From NCBI GenBank assembly GCA_020722005.1, contig DYLP01000017.1, positions 2,032 through 52,390 on the forward strand: a stretch of 50,359 bases of DNA, written 5' to 3'. Of the stretch, positions 35,558-44,309 are shown piece by piece. Each line of letters opens with the position of its first letter. Position 1 is the stretch's first letter. The DNA is from Melioribacter roseus (lineage in GTDB: Bacteria > Bacteroidota > Ignavibacteria > Ignavibacteriales > Melioribacteraceae). The notes under the pieces were generated by a model. It saw only the letters and a program-made list of their open reading frames with translations. It was not told where the DNA came from and searched no databases. The position numbers were made by a program, and so were the translations under genes.

Positions 35558-37960
35558 CTAAAATTCGTCAGATACACCACCATTAGTTGGCATGTCTTCG
35601 CTTTGATTTTCGGTACGGTTATTCTTGTAGTTGTTTATATTGAAACGGAGATTGAGCATGACGATTGGCGATTCGCGTTTGAAGTGACTGTAATTGTAAA
35701 AGTCATAGGATTCTTCCAGCATCTCGAATTTCGCAGTTCCAAATAGATCTCTAACCTGCAGTGTTGCGCTCAGCATTTTATTGAAAAATTCCTGTTTCAA
35801 AGCAAGGTTGGTAAACATGAAGGCTTCGCGTCGACCTTGTGAGGAAACGCTCGGACTGTTATAAATCAAATTAAATTGAAGTGTTGTGTTCGTTGTTAGT
35901 TTAATCGAATTATTGAATCGTACATTCCAATTAAAACTACTTCTATCAAATGGAACGTCGTTTAAATGCCCTTTAATTCTGTAGTCGTAAAGATTACCCA
36001 TCAGATTGATATTCCAGTTTTTAATCAAGTCGAAATTCAAAAAGAGTTCTGTTCCCAGTGAATAATCAGTGCCGGCATTTTGTACGCTCATTAAAGTAAC
36101 GTTATCAGAAAAAGCAGAGCGTACATGTTCTATCTTATTTTTTACGACACGGTAATAAGTTTCAACTGAAAATACAGTATTGCCGATCAAAGTTTGATAA
36201 CCAAGTTCGTATGAATCGATATATTCTGGCAGAAGAGATGGATTTCCAATTCTTACGTTATAGGCATCCATCCAGGTATAAAATGGTTCGAATTCCCATC
36301 CTCTTGGACGATTAATTCGTCTTGTATAACTTGTCATTATTTCATGTCCGTCGAAAATTTCATACGAAATATGAAGCGATGGGAAGAAGTCCCATCTGTA
36401 AAGAGTAAATTCAAGGCTACTGTCGGGAATTTCAACTGATCTGCCGGTATATTCACCTCTAAGTCCAAATTGATAACCGAATGTCCCGATTTTATCCTGG
36501 AACAAAGAATAGATAGCCGATTCATTTCGGTTATATTTTGTAGTATGGCTGTAGGCATCAATAAAGTCATATTCGGAAGTAACGGGATTATAATTCAGTA
36601 ATCCGATCGATTCATCCGAAATATCGATTTGTCCTTGATAGCCGGCTTCGAATTTTCTGTCGCCGCCAAGAGGAAGTGAATAGTCGATTTTAGCAGTAAA
36701 TTCTTTGCCGGGGCCGGCTTCGGTATTTATTTTTCCTTCCACAATAGCATTACCGAGTACAAGGTTATTTCGCGATTCTTCGTCGGAATTATCGCTGTCG
36801 AAGTTAAGGTCGGCAGTCAGTTGGTGTCCTTTCTCGGCAAAGTTGTGAATATAATTTAAAAAGAGAGAATAATAATCGCCGCTCCTTTTTCTGTTCGAGC
36901 TACTAATGTAACTTTCGGGAAGCGTGTTCAATGAGTTCCATTGAGTATAATAAAGATTTGAACTGCCTCCGAATGACCGACTGCCCGCTCTGCCGCCGAA
37001 TGTTAAAATCTTTTTATTACCAAAGTCGTATGAAATCGAACCTCGGATTCCGTAAAATTCTCTGTTGTTTTTAGATGACCCGACTGAATTATAATAAGTA
37101 AATATATTGTTGCGATTAGTCCAGTTGTTCTGGTTCTGGTCGATTCCGAAATTTCTATTATTATAGTTGAGTCCCAGATTTATATCTAGTTTGTCGCTTT
37201 TGAGGTCGGTTATTATTTCGCCGCCGTATTTGTCTTTCAATCCGCCGTTGAGTTCCACTAATCCGCTCATACCGATGTTCTTATTTTTTTTCATCACGAT
37301 ATTAATAATTCCAGCTGTGCCTTCCGGGTCGTATTTAGCCGAGGGATTTGTAATGATTTCGATGTTTTCGATTTCGCTTGCCGGTATTTGTTGAAGCGTT
37401 TCATTCGGGTCTAATATCGAGGGTCTACCGTCAATTAGAACGCGAAAGTTCGTGCTTCCTCGCAGACTGACATTGCCTTCGACGTCGACTGTGATCGAAG
37501 GTACATTTTCGAGAATATCGACTGCGGTACCTGAAGCGGCAACAATATTCTGACCCACATTAATAACCTTTTTATCAATTTCATACGAAATGGGTGCACG
37601 TTCGCCGCTTACTACTACATCATTAATCCCAATACTATGGGGCGAAATTTCGATAATTCCTAAATCGAGAGTAGTATTTGGTTTAATCATTAGGTCATTT
37701 ATGAAACTGTTATCGTAACCGATAAAACTGATGCGTAAATAATATTTTCCCGGTTTAATTTTTTCCAGAATGAAATTACCGTTTTTATCTGTAACCGTAC
37801 CGGAATATTGAGTTGAATCTGATGCTGTGAATAAAACTAAATTAGCAAATTCAAGAGAATTTTTCGTAGATGCATCAATTACGCGTCCGACTAATTTACC
37901 TCCGCTTTGTGCAAAAACTTCAGAAATTATCAGAATGAGAAGTATAAAAAACTTTTTCAT
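35558..37960 (-). CDS. Outer-membrane beta-barrel (TonB-receptor-like) protein
   Basis: 800 residues from the ATG at 37960, chosen because AGGAG lies 7 bp upstream and a signal peptide follows directly ('MKKFFILLILIISEVFAQ'). An in-frame ATG 22 codons earlier would bury the signal. A carboxypeptidase-regulatory-like domain (about 22-105) is followed by a plug ('ILENVPSITVDVEGNVSLRG', 'IEIITNPSAKYDPEGTAGII') and a barrel of the 'outer membrane beta-barrel family' type. After the last strand ('SPIVMLNLRFNI') there is a short polar tail rich in N, E and D, which is unusual for TonB receptors. The ligand is unknown. Confidence 0.88.
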   Translation of the reverse strand: MKKFFILLILIISEVFAQSGGKLVGRVIDASTKNSLEFANLVLFTASDSTQYSGTVTDKNGNFILEKIKPGKYYLRISFIGYDNSFINDLMIKPNTTLDLGIIEISPHSIGINDVVVSGERAPISYEIDKKVINVGQNIVAASGTAVDILENVPSITVDVEGNVSLRGSTNFRVLIDGRPSILDPNETLQQIPASEIENIEIITNPSAKYDPEGTAGIINIVMKKNKNIGMSGLVELNGGLKDKYGGEIITDLKSDKLDINLGLNYNNRNFGIDQNQNNWTNRNNIFTYYNSVGSSKNNREFYGIRGSISYDFGNKKILTFGGRAGSRSFGGSSNLYYTQWNSLNTLPESYISSSNRKRSGDYYSLFLNYIHNFAEKGHQLTADLNFDSDNSDEESRNNLVLGNAIVEGKINTEAGPGKEFTAKIDYSLPLGGDRKFEAGYQGQIDISDESIGLLNYNPVTSEYDFIDAYSHTTKYNRNESAIYSLFQDKIGTFGYQFGLRGEYTGRSVEIPDSSLEFTLYRWDFFPSLHISYEIFDGHEIMTSYTRRINRPRGWEFEPFYTWMDAYNVRIGNPSLLPEYIDSYELGYQTLIGNTVFSVETYYRVVKNKIEHVRSAFSDNVTLMSVQNAGTDYSLGTELFLNFDLIKNWNINLMGNLYDYRIKGHLNDVPFDRSSFNWNVRFNNSIKLTTNTTLQFNLIYNSPSVSSQGRREAFMFTNLALKQEFFNKMLSATLQVRDLFGTAKFEMLEESYDFYNYSHFKRESPIVMLNLRFNINNYKNNRTENQSEDMPTNGGVSDEF

Positions 37961-38148
37961 ATTTACTCCTTTCGAGAAAATAAAAACGTTGATAAGAAAA
38001 TAGTCGTTCATTTGACAGAAGAGCATGTATAAGAGTTTAAAAAAACACCAATGACACTGATTTATATTTACTTCAAAGGAGAAATTTCATATTTTAGCAA
38101 AAAAAGACAAAGAACACCTTTTATCTATAAGATTATATTCATAATAAT

Positions 38149-39447
38149 ATGCTGAAAAGGAATGAAGAAATATTGGATTTTCTTGCCGAAGGGATTTTTA
38201 CAGTCGATAAAAATTTTATTGTAAATTACTTCAATAAAGCTGCAGAAAGGATTACCGGATTTACTCCAGATGAAGTGAAAGGCAGAAAGTGCAAACAAAT
38301 ATTTCAGTCAGATTTATGTATGGACAAGTGTCCTATTGCCGAAGCTCTTTCAATGGGCAAAAATTTGTTTGATCTAAAATCAAAAATCAGGAAGAAGGAC
38401 GGTACTTTAGTTAACGTAAAGTTAAATGTAGGTATACTCAGAGATGAGAATCAGAATCCAATCGGCGGAGTGATAACATTCAGAGACCTCTGTTATTTGG
38501 TCAATAATGAATGCGAAAATTTCGACCATTTCTACGGTATTGTCGGAAATAGTCGCGTTATGACGAATATTTTTAATTTGATTCAGGAAATTGCATATAC
38601 TGATACAAGTGTGTTGATTACAGGTGAAACCGGTACCGGCAAAGAAATGATAGCTAACGCAATTCAGGCTACAAGCAGAAGGAAAAATGAAAAATACATA
38701 AAAGTAAATTGTGCTGTATTGCCTCCTTCCTTGCTGGCGAGTGAATTATTCGGTCACTCCAAAGGAGCTTTTACAGATGCAATAAAAGACAGAATTGGCA
38801 GATTTGAGTTAGCAGATGGTGGGACGATATTTCTTGATGAAATTGCGGAGATGCCGATTCAAATGCAGGCTCAGCTGCTGAGGGTGATTCAGGAAGGGAC
38901 TTTCGAGCGACTTGGAGAATCGATTACGCGCAAGGTAGATGTACGAATTATTGCAGCTACGAATGTCGATATTAAAGAAGCAATAAATGCAGGGAGGTTC
39001 AGAGAAGACCTCTATTACAGATTGAATGTGATTCCGATTGAAGTACCTCCATTAAGAGAGCGTAAGGAGGATATCCCTTTCCTTATTAATCATTTTCTTA
39101 AGAAATACAATCTTATTTATAAAAAGGAAATTAAGAAAATCGAAAAAGATGCCCTCGAAGTTTTAATGGCATATCAGTGGCCAGGTAATATTCGAGAGCT
39201 CGAGAATGTTATCGAATATGCTGTAATTCGGACAAAGAGCGAAGAATCGTTAACGCTTTGCTCGCTGCCTGAATTTATATTCGAAGGAATGACAACTTGC
39301 ATTAAAAAACAGAACCAGAATATAAGTCCCGCCCGTTTGCTTCAACTCCTCGAAGAAAATCGCTGGAACAAGTCGAAAGTAGCTCGCCTTCTTGGGATCA
39401 ATCGGACAACTCTCTGGCGCTGGATGAAAGAGAGCAATCTTATATAA
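38149..39447 (+). CDS. PAS-domain sigma-54-dependent activator (GAFTDA variant)
   Basis: 432 residues. An N-terminal PAS domain (about 5-120) carries a Cys cluster 'CKQIFQSDLCMDKCPIAEAL' that could sense redox state or metal. The AAA+ domain (about 135-370) has Walker A 'GETGTGKEMIANA', Walker B 'IFLDEIAEMP' and '[13 protein letters not shown]'. The sigma-54-contact loop reads GAFTDA rather than GAFTGA. A Fis-type helix-turn-helix ends it ('RWNKSKVARLLGINRTTLWR'). It should activate a sigma-54 promoter without a kinase. A -24/-12 site with two palindromes lies just downstream at 39462-39600, ahead of the TPR and cytochrome genes. Confidence 0.9.
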   Translation: MLKRNEEILDFLAEGIFTVDKNFIVNYFNKAAERITGFTPDEVKGRKCKQIFQSDLCMDKCPIAEALSMGKNLFDLKSKIRKKDGTLVNVKLNVGILRDENQNPIGGVITFRDLCYLVNNECENFDHFYGIVGNSRVMTNIFNLIQEIAYTDTSVLITGETGTGKEMIANAIQATSRRKNEKYIKVNCAVLPPSLLASELFGHSKGAFTDAIKDRIGRFELADGGTIFLDEIAEMPIQMQAQLLRVIQEGTFERLGESITRKVDVRIIAATNVDIKEAINAGRFREDLYYRLNVIPIEVPPLRERKEDIPFLINHFLKKYNLIYKKEIKKIEKDALEVLMAYQWPGNIRELENVIEYAVIRTKSEESLTLCSLPEFIFEGMTTCIKKQNQNISPARLLQLLEENRWNKSKVARLLGINRTTLWRWMKESNLI

Positions 39448-39461
39448 AAACTTCGTTTCAT

Positions 39462-39480
39462 ATGCAACGGTATGTTGCAT
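39462..39480. promoter_or_regulatory. Palindromic site 1 before the TPR/cytochrome genes
   Basis: ATGCAACGGTATGTTGCAT is a perfect inverted repeat (7-bp arms, 5-nt spacer). Its centre is about 115 bp upstream of the GG of the sigma-54 promoter at 39585. It shares the GTTGCAT half-site with the second site at 39520. A likely binding site for the activator encoded just upstream. Confidence 0.55.
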
Positions 39481-39519
39481 CTTTCTAAGTAATGGTAATA
39501 TACAGAGTTAGCATAGAGT

Positions 39520-39533
39520 GTTGCATACGCAAC
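39520..39533. promoter_or_regulatory. Palindromic site 2 before the TPR/cytochrome genes
   Basis: GTTGCATACGCAAC has 5-bp inverted arms (GTTGC/GCAAC) and a GTTGCAT half-site like site 1. Its centre is about 60 bp upstream of the sigma-54 GG element and 55 bp from site 1, the usual arrangement of paired enhancer sites. Confidence 0.5.
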
Positions 39534-39584
39534 TTTTCTCTGATGATTATAGCATCTTTTTATCGTATTAATTGTGCTTTTTTT

Positions 39585-39600
39585 TGGCAAGGAAATTGTT
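39585..39600 (+). promoter_or_regulatory. Candidate sigma-54 promoter of the TPR/cytochrome operon
   Basis: TGGCAAGGAAATTGTT matches TGGCAC-N5-TTGC closely, with exactly 10 nt between GG (39586-39587) and the -12 dinucleotide, here GT instead of GC. The predicted start near 39611 rules out the earlier GTG start of the TPR gene and favours an ATG further on. Confidence 0.6.
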
Positions 39601-39642
39601 TTAATCAAAGGCATGAGCGAGATGTTAGGAAATTATCATTTT

Positions 39643-40053
39643 ATGATTCGGGATTACTATTCTGCCTTAAACGAGCTGGAGCAAGCTCTGGATAAAGATC
39701 CCGAAAACAAATTAATCAGGAAAAAGCTGATTATCTGCCTGACGCAGGTAGGGAAAGTTAGAGAAGCTTTTAATCAATTTTATTTGCTAATCAATGAGGA
39801 TGTAGAGATAATAATAAATACAAGGCCCGACTGGGAAGATTGTCCCTGTCCGCATTTGGTAAAAAAAATCGAAAAAGATGAAATCCCGACAGAAAATATG
39901 CTAGAAAAATATTTACAACTCGGAATGCTCTGGCTCTACTGCGATGCAAATGAATCGGTCGAAAATTTTAAAAATGCACTCAAGCTAACTGCTGACGATA
40001 GATTGCTACACGTAATAAAAATAATAGAACCGTACACCAAACTTAACAATTAA
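39643..40053 (+). CDS. TPR-like protein preceding the cytochrome
   Basis: 136 residues from the ATG at 39643. In-frame alternatives are a GTG at 39574 and ATGs at 39613 and 39622. I chose 39643 because the predicted sigma-54 transcript starts near 39611, TAGGA lies upstream, and the first recognisable helix starts there. 'DYYSALNELEQALDKDPENK' and 'LIICLTQVGKVREAFNQFYL' form a tetratricopeptide-like helix pair. A Cys/Pro/His patch 'DWEDCPCPHLVKKIE' follows, then another helix pair. No signal peptide. It may help maturation or regulation of the cytochrome; the exact role is unknown. Confidence 0.7.
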   Translation: MIRDYYSALNELEQALDKDPENKLIRKKLIICLTQVGKVREAFNQFYLLINEDVEIIINTRPDWEDCPCPHLVKKIEKDEIPTENMLEKYLQLGMLWLYCDANESVENFKNALKLTADDRLLHVIKIIEPYTKLNN

Positions 40054-40067
40054 TAAGGAGAAACGAT

Positions 40068-41177
40068 ATGCCTAAAGAATTAACAAGAAAAGAATTTTTG
40101 TCGAATACCTCCAAATATGCTATCGGTGCAATAGCAGGTGTGGCTGGACTGAATGCATTATCGGGAGGTAAAATTTTAGCAAATTCGAAGACGGCAACCT
40201 GGCCCTGGCCTTATGTAGCGCTGGATCCTGAAGATGTGCGTCTCCGCGCTCATCATTTTTATTGGAACGATATGGATTGCTGCTCTGGAGTATTTGGTGG
40301 GCTTGTAGATGCGTTAAAAGAAAAAATCGGTGATCCCTGGACTAATATGCCTATTGAAGTAATGCTATTCGGTAGAGGTGGTGGTGCAGGCTGGGGCACC
40401 CTTTGTGGTACTATTAACGGAGGAGCGGCTCTTATCAGTTTGGTGGTCTCCAAAGCAGATTCCGGAAAATTAATTAATGAGCTGTGGGGCTGGTACTGCA
40501 GTGAAAATCTGCCGTCGGATGCTGCAAACCAAGCCAATTATATCGATAAGAAATATGAGGGATCGCTTCCGCAATCAGTATCAGGCAGCCCGCTTTGCCA
40601 CGCTTCGGTTTCACAATGGTGTATGATTGCCAAGAAAAAGGTAAGCGATGTTGAAAGAAAAGAAAGATGTGCTCGTTTAGCTGGAGATACAGCTGCTAAA
40701 ACAGCAGAAATATTAAATGCATACTTTGCAGGTACATTTACTTCTACATATGTAACAAATGATTATGCTGCTCAATGCCAGACATGCCATGGACCTGCTG
40801 CATTCAATACAGTTATGACCCAGATGGATTGCGAACCGTGTCACGGTGATCCTCACAGTGTCACGGGATTAGTTGAATCGGAAGGTTCGATTCCTCCGGA
40901 TTATCAATTATCGCAAAATTATCCGAACCCGTTTAATCCATCCACCAAAATTCAATTTGCTATACCCAAAAATGAGAAGGTATCAGTAATTGTTTATGAT
41001 ATTATGGGACAGGAAGTCAAAAGACTTGTTGACCATGAATTACTGAATCCCGGCAAATACACTGTTGAATGGAACGGCACAGATAATTTCGGTAAGAAAG
41101 TTACAAGCGGTATCTACTTTGCACGAATGACCGCAGGACAATATCAATTCACCCGCAAAATGAACCTTGCAAAATAA
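40068..41177 (+). CDS. Exported split-Soret-type di-heme cytochrome with T9SS sorting tag
   Basis: 369 residues in three parts. (1) A Tat-like leader 'LTRKEFLSNTSKYAIGAIAG' (RK instead of RR). (2) A body with the C_GCAxxG_C_C-type pattern ('MDCCSGVFGGLVDALKEKIG', 'GWGTLCGTINGGAALISLVV', 'SPLCHASVSQWC'), followed by two heme sites CQTCH and CEPCH near residues 238-263, as in split-Soret cytochrome c. (3) From about residue 280, a type IX secretion C-terminal domain starting 'YQLSQNYPNPFNPSTKIQFA' and ending in 'KMNLAK'. This predicts an electron-transfer protein delivered to the cell surface. AAGGAG precedes the ATG. It is the end of the sigma-54-controlled module. Confidence 0.88.
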   Translation: MPKELTRKEFLSNTSKYAIGAIAGVAGLNALSGGKILANSKTATWPWPYVALDPEDVRLRAHHFYWNDMDCCSGVFGGLVDALKEKIGDPWTNMPIEVMLFGRGGGAGWGTLCGTINGGAALISLVVSKADSGKLINELWGWYCSENLPSDAANQANYIDKKYEGSLPQSVSGSPLCHASVSQWCMIAKKKVSDVERKERCARLAGDTAAKTAEILNAYFAGTFTSTYVTNDYAAQCQTCHGPAAFNTVMTQMDCEPCHGDPHSVTGLVESEGSIPPDYQLSQNYPNPFNPSTKIQFAIPKNEKVSVIVYDIMGQEVKRLVDHELLNPGKYTVEWNGTDNFGKKVTSGIYFARMTAGQYQFTRKMNLAK

Positions 41178-41188
41178 TCATTTCATCT

Positions 41189-41225
41189 GGCTGCGGATAT
41201 TTATGTCCGCAGCCGCTCTTTTTAT
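41189..41225 (+). terminator. Strong hairpin terminator after the cytochrome
   Basis: GGCTGCGGA (41189-41197) pairs with TCCGCAGCC (41206-41214) around an 8-nt loop and is followed by CTCTTTTTATC. Confidence 0.88.
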
Positions 41226-41288
41226 CTTTCCGTTTGATAATAAAGCCAATATCGCATATTATTGTAGTATTGATAGAACAAATTTTTA

Positions 41289-42296
41289 ATGAAGCATACT
41301 ACTATTAACGATATTGCCCGAAAATTAGGAATCTCGCCTTCGACTGTTTCCAGAGCTTTGAGCAACCATCCCGATGTTAAAGAGGAAACCAAGAAAAAAG
41401 TTAGAAATGTAGCCAAAGAACTAAATTATACTCCCAATCAGATTGCTCAGAGCCTAAAGACTAAGCGAACAAATGCAATTGGTGTAATCGTACCCGAAAT
41501 CAAGCACGACTTTTTCTCTTCGGCAATCAGTGGAATTGAAGAAGTAGCATACCATTCAGGTTATACGATAATTGTTTCTCAGTCCAACGAAAGCTTTGAA
41601 AGGGAAGTGGTTAATACAACTGCGTTGGTACAGCAGCGAGTAGCCGGATTAATTGTATCTATATCCCAGAGTACAAAGTCAGGCGAACATTTTCAGGCAT
41701 TGATTGACAGAGGGATTCCACTGGTCTTTTTCGACCGCGTAATAAATGAATTAGATGTGTTTAAAGTTATAATCGACGACAAACAGAGCGCCTTTAAAGC
41801 TGTTATGCATTTAATCGAGAGAGGTTACAGAAAAATAGCACATCTGGCTGGACCTAGAACTCTTGAGATATGTAAAGCTCGTCTGGAAGGATATAAAGAA
41901 GCGTTATCTTATGCAGGAATTCCATTTAACGAAGGTTTCGTAATATACGGCGGGATGCACGAAAACGACGGGTATGTGTCGATGGATAAGCTAATTAAAA
42001 ATGGTACTGTACCGGATGCAATTTTTGCAGTCAATGACCCTGTGGCAGTTGGGGCATTTCAAAGGATTAAAGAGGCGGGGATGAAAATTCCTGATGAAGT
42101 TGGAATTGTCGGATTTTCGAACAACAAAATAACAACGCTGGTAGACCCTCCATTGACAACAGTTGACCAGCCTTCATTTGAAATGGGGAAAAAAGCAGTA
42201 GAAATATTGATTAATTTGATTGAAAATCCAGAAAAAGACATTAAGCCTTCGGTAGTAGTTCTTGATGCCGAGTTAATAGTGAGAAAATCGACATAA
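41289..42296 (+). CDS. LacI-family regulator of the galactose operon
   Basis: 335 residues. The N-terminal helix-turn-helix and hinge ('TINDIARKLGISPSTVSRAL', 'LNYTPNQIAQSLKTKRTNAI') are followed by a periplasmic-binding-protein-like sensor domain ('GVIVPEIKHDFFSSAISGIE', 'GIVGFSNNKITTLVDPPLTT'). It should repress in the absence of its sugar. The operator is almost certainly the perfect 14-bp palindrome at 42313-42326, just past its own stop and before the symporter. The effector is probably galactose or a related sugar, by association with GalK and GalT. Confidence 0.92.
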   Translation: MKHTTINDIARKLGISPSTVSRALSNHPDVKEETKKKVRNVAKELNYTPNQIAQSLKTKRTNAIGVIVPEIKHDFFSSAISGIEEVAYHSGYTIIVSQSNESFEREVVNTTALVQQRVAGLIVSISQSTKSGEHFQALIDRGIPLVFFDRVINELDVFKVIIDDKQSAFKAVMHLIERGYRKIAHLAGPRTLEICKARLEGYKEALSYAGIPFNEGFVIYGGMHENDGYVSMDKLIKNGTVPDAIFAVNDPVAVGAFQRIKEAGMKIPDEVGIVGFSNNKITTLVDPPLTTVDQPSFEMGKKAVEILINLIENPEKDIKPSVVVLDAELIVRKST

Positions 42297-42312
42297 AATA
42301 TTTATCATTTTC

Positions 42313-42326
42313 TGCAAACGTTTGCA
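42313..42326. promoter_or_regulatory. LacI-type operator before the galactose symporter
   Basis: TGCAAACGTTTGCA is a perfect palindrome with the central CG and AAACGTTT core typical of LacI/GalR-family operators. It lies 17 bp after the LacI stop and 101 bp before the symporter start. Confidence 0.82.
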
Positions 42327-42426
42327 TAATTCGATTTTATTACTTTATTTTGACTCCTGAATTTGTTCTTTCTTTATTTTTTCCTTTATTGTCAATTTGT
42401 ATCCTTAATAAATAAAAGGTAATAAT

Positions 42427-44088
42427 ATGGAAGCAATCGGGCTCTCCTTTGTCGACTGGGTTATTATCCTTATCTATTTCGTCTTTGTTATTGGCATCGG
42501 CTTTTATCTGAAAAAATTTACTACCAATGAGGAAGATTTCTTCCTCGCTGGACGAAAAAATTCTTTTTGGGTTGCCGGTCTTGCATTTTTATCGGCTAAC
42601 CTTGGAGCTCTCGAATTGATGGGGATGACCGGCAATACCTTCAAATATGGAATGTATGTCGCTCATTTTTATTGGATCGGCGCTATCCCCGCTATGCTGT
42701 TTCTCGGTATCTACATGATGCCTTTTTATTACAGCAGTAAAATTAAATCAATCCCAGGATACCTGAAACTCCGTTTTGACGAAAAAACCAGAGTTCTTAA
42801 CGGTATTTCATTTGCAATTATGACTCTACTTGTCTCGGGAATTAATCTCTACGCTATGGCTCTTGTGCTTCACACATTTCTGGGATGGAACTGGGACGTA
42901 AGTATGTGGGCTTCGGCTGCTACAGTAGCAGCCTACGTTACTTTAAGCGGCTTGATGTCTGCAATATTCACTGAGATTATTCAATTCTTTTTAATTTGGT
43001 TCGGACTTTTTTTGGTATCGGTTATGGGTATTATCGAGATTGGAAGCGTAAACGATATTTTAGGCAGACTTCCTGAATCAATGAATACGCTCTGGTCAAC
43101 TTCGAGCGATCCGACACAAAATGGGATGCTTATTCACTGGGCTGGCATTGTCTTAGGGCTTGGTTTCGTCCTTTCTTTTGGTTACTGGACTACAGATTTT
43201 CTTGTTATTCAGCGTGCTTTTTCTGCTAAAGATTTAAGATCGGCACGTATGACTCCAATACTTGCGTCATTCTTCAAAATGGCACTTCCGTTTATAGTCA
43301 TTCTGGCTGGACTGGTGGCAATTGCTTTGTCAAATGATCCCTCAAGTGGGTTTAAGTTGCTTCAAGACGGAGGGCAGATCAATTACGATTCGGCTTTACC
43401 GCTTCTGATTGCCAGATACTATCCGAGTGGATTGGTCGGGCTCGGAGTTACGGCATTGCTTGCAGGTTTTATGGCGGGACAGGCTGGCAATATCAGTGCT
43501 TTTAATACCGTGTGGACATACGATATTTATAAATCGGTATTAAATAAAAAAGCATCCGATAAACACCTCCTCTGGATGGGAAGAGTATCTACTGTGGTCG
43601 GAGTAATAATTTCTTTGGGTACCGCATATTGGGCAAAGAGTTTTCCGAGTATTATGGATTATATGCAGGCAATTTTCTCATGGGTCAATGCACCTCTATT
43701 TGCAACAATGCTGCTCGGCATGTTTATCTGGTGGATTACTCCGAATGGCGCATTCTGGGGCCTGATAGCAGGTATGTTATCCTCCTTTTTTATGTATATG
43801 GGTGTAAAATTCGATTGGTTCAACGAAAGTATAATTACTATGTCAAGCGTTCAGAGCGATATGGCGGCAAATTTCTGGAGAGCCTGGTGGGCATGGCTTA
43901 TTTGTGCCGTACTTACCGTAGTGATTAGCTTATTTACTAAAAAGAAACCGAAAGAAGAACTAGTTGGTCTGGTTAAAGGATTGACCCAGGAAAAAATTGA
44001 CCAGAATATTCCTCTTACAAAAAAGCCCGAGTTTTATGCTATTATTTCATTAATTGTTTTAATTATACTAAATGTAATCTTTTGGTAA
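42427..44088 (+). CDS. SSS-family Na+/sugar symporter (probable galactose importer)
   Basis: 553 residues with about 14 transmembrane helices. 'FVDWVIILIYFVFVIGIGFY', 'DFFLAGRKNSFWVAGLAFLS' and 'LLAGFMAGQAGNISAFNTVW' are SGLT-type motifs; 'ALELMGMTGNTFKYGMYVAH' also fits the sugar branch. It is the first gene after the LacI operator and directly before a small membrane protein, GalK and GalT, so galactose is the likely substrate. It differs clearly in sequence from the symporter at 7533. Confidence 0.9.
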   Translation: MEAIGLSFVDWVIILIYFVFVIGIGFYLKKFTTNEEDFFLAGRKNSFWVAGLAFLSANLGALELMGMTGNTFKYGMYVAHFYWIGAIPAMLFLGIYMMPFYYSSKIKSIPGYLKLRFDEKTRVLNGISFAIMTLLVSGINLYAMALVLHTFLGWNWDVSMWASAATVAAYVTLSGLMSAIFTEIIQFFLIWFGLFLVSVMGIIEIGSVNDILGRLPESMNTLWSTSSDPTQNGMLIHWAGIVLGLGFVLSFGYWTTDFLVIQRAFSAKDLRSARMTPILASFFKMALPFIVILAGLVAIALSNDPSSGFKLLQDGGQINYDSALPLLIARYYPSGLVGLGVTALLAGFMAGQAGNISAFNTVWTYDIYKSVLNKKASDKHLLWMGRVSTVVGVIISLGTAYWAKSFPSIMDYMQAIFSWVNAPLFATMLLGMFIWWITPNGAFWGLIAGMLSSFFMYMGVKFDWFNESIITMSSVQSDMAANFWRAWWAWLICAVLTVVISLFTKKKPKEELVGLVKGLTQEKIDQNIPLTKKPEFYAIISLIVLIILNVIFW

Positions 44089-44106
44089 TAACCAAGGAGA
44101 TGAATT

Positions 44107-44307
44107 ATGAAACCGATATGGTATTTCGTAGGCTTAATATTATTAATTATGGGCGGTATAATTTTTTTAAACGGTATTTATCAGGCTCTTAGTCCAGAGA
44201 CTGTAAATACGGTCCTTAAAGAAACTCACCCTTCTCTCTGGTGGGGTGCTGTGATGTTAATATCCGGTGCTATTATGTTTTTCAAAACTAAAAATCAGAG
44301 TGTCTGA
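44107..44307 (+). CDS. Small two-helix membrane protein
   Basis: 66 residues with two hydrophobic segments (about 5-23 and 44-60) joined by a short loop. AAGGAG precedes the ATG. It lies between the symporter and GalK with gaps of 18 and 2 bp, so it is part of the galactose operon. It may be a symporter accessory, but the function is unknown and no family is recognised. Confidence 0.75.
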   Translation: MKPIWYFVGLILLIMGGIIFLNGIYQALSPETVNTVLKETHPSLWWGAVMLISGAIMFFKTKNQSV

Positions 44308-44309
44308 AA

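Noticed and set aside
42300-42310. TTTATCATTTT resembling half of the mannan palindrome near the galactose operon
   Set aside because: Only one arm is present and the LacI operator next to it explains the region; likely chance in AT-rich DNA.
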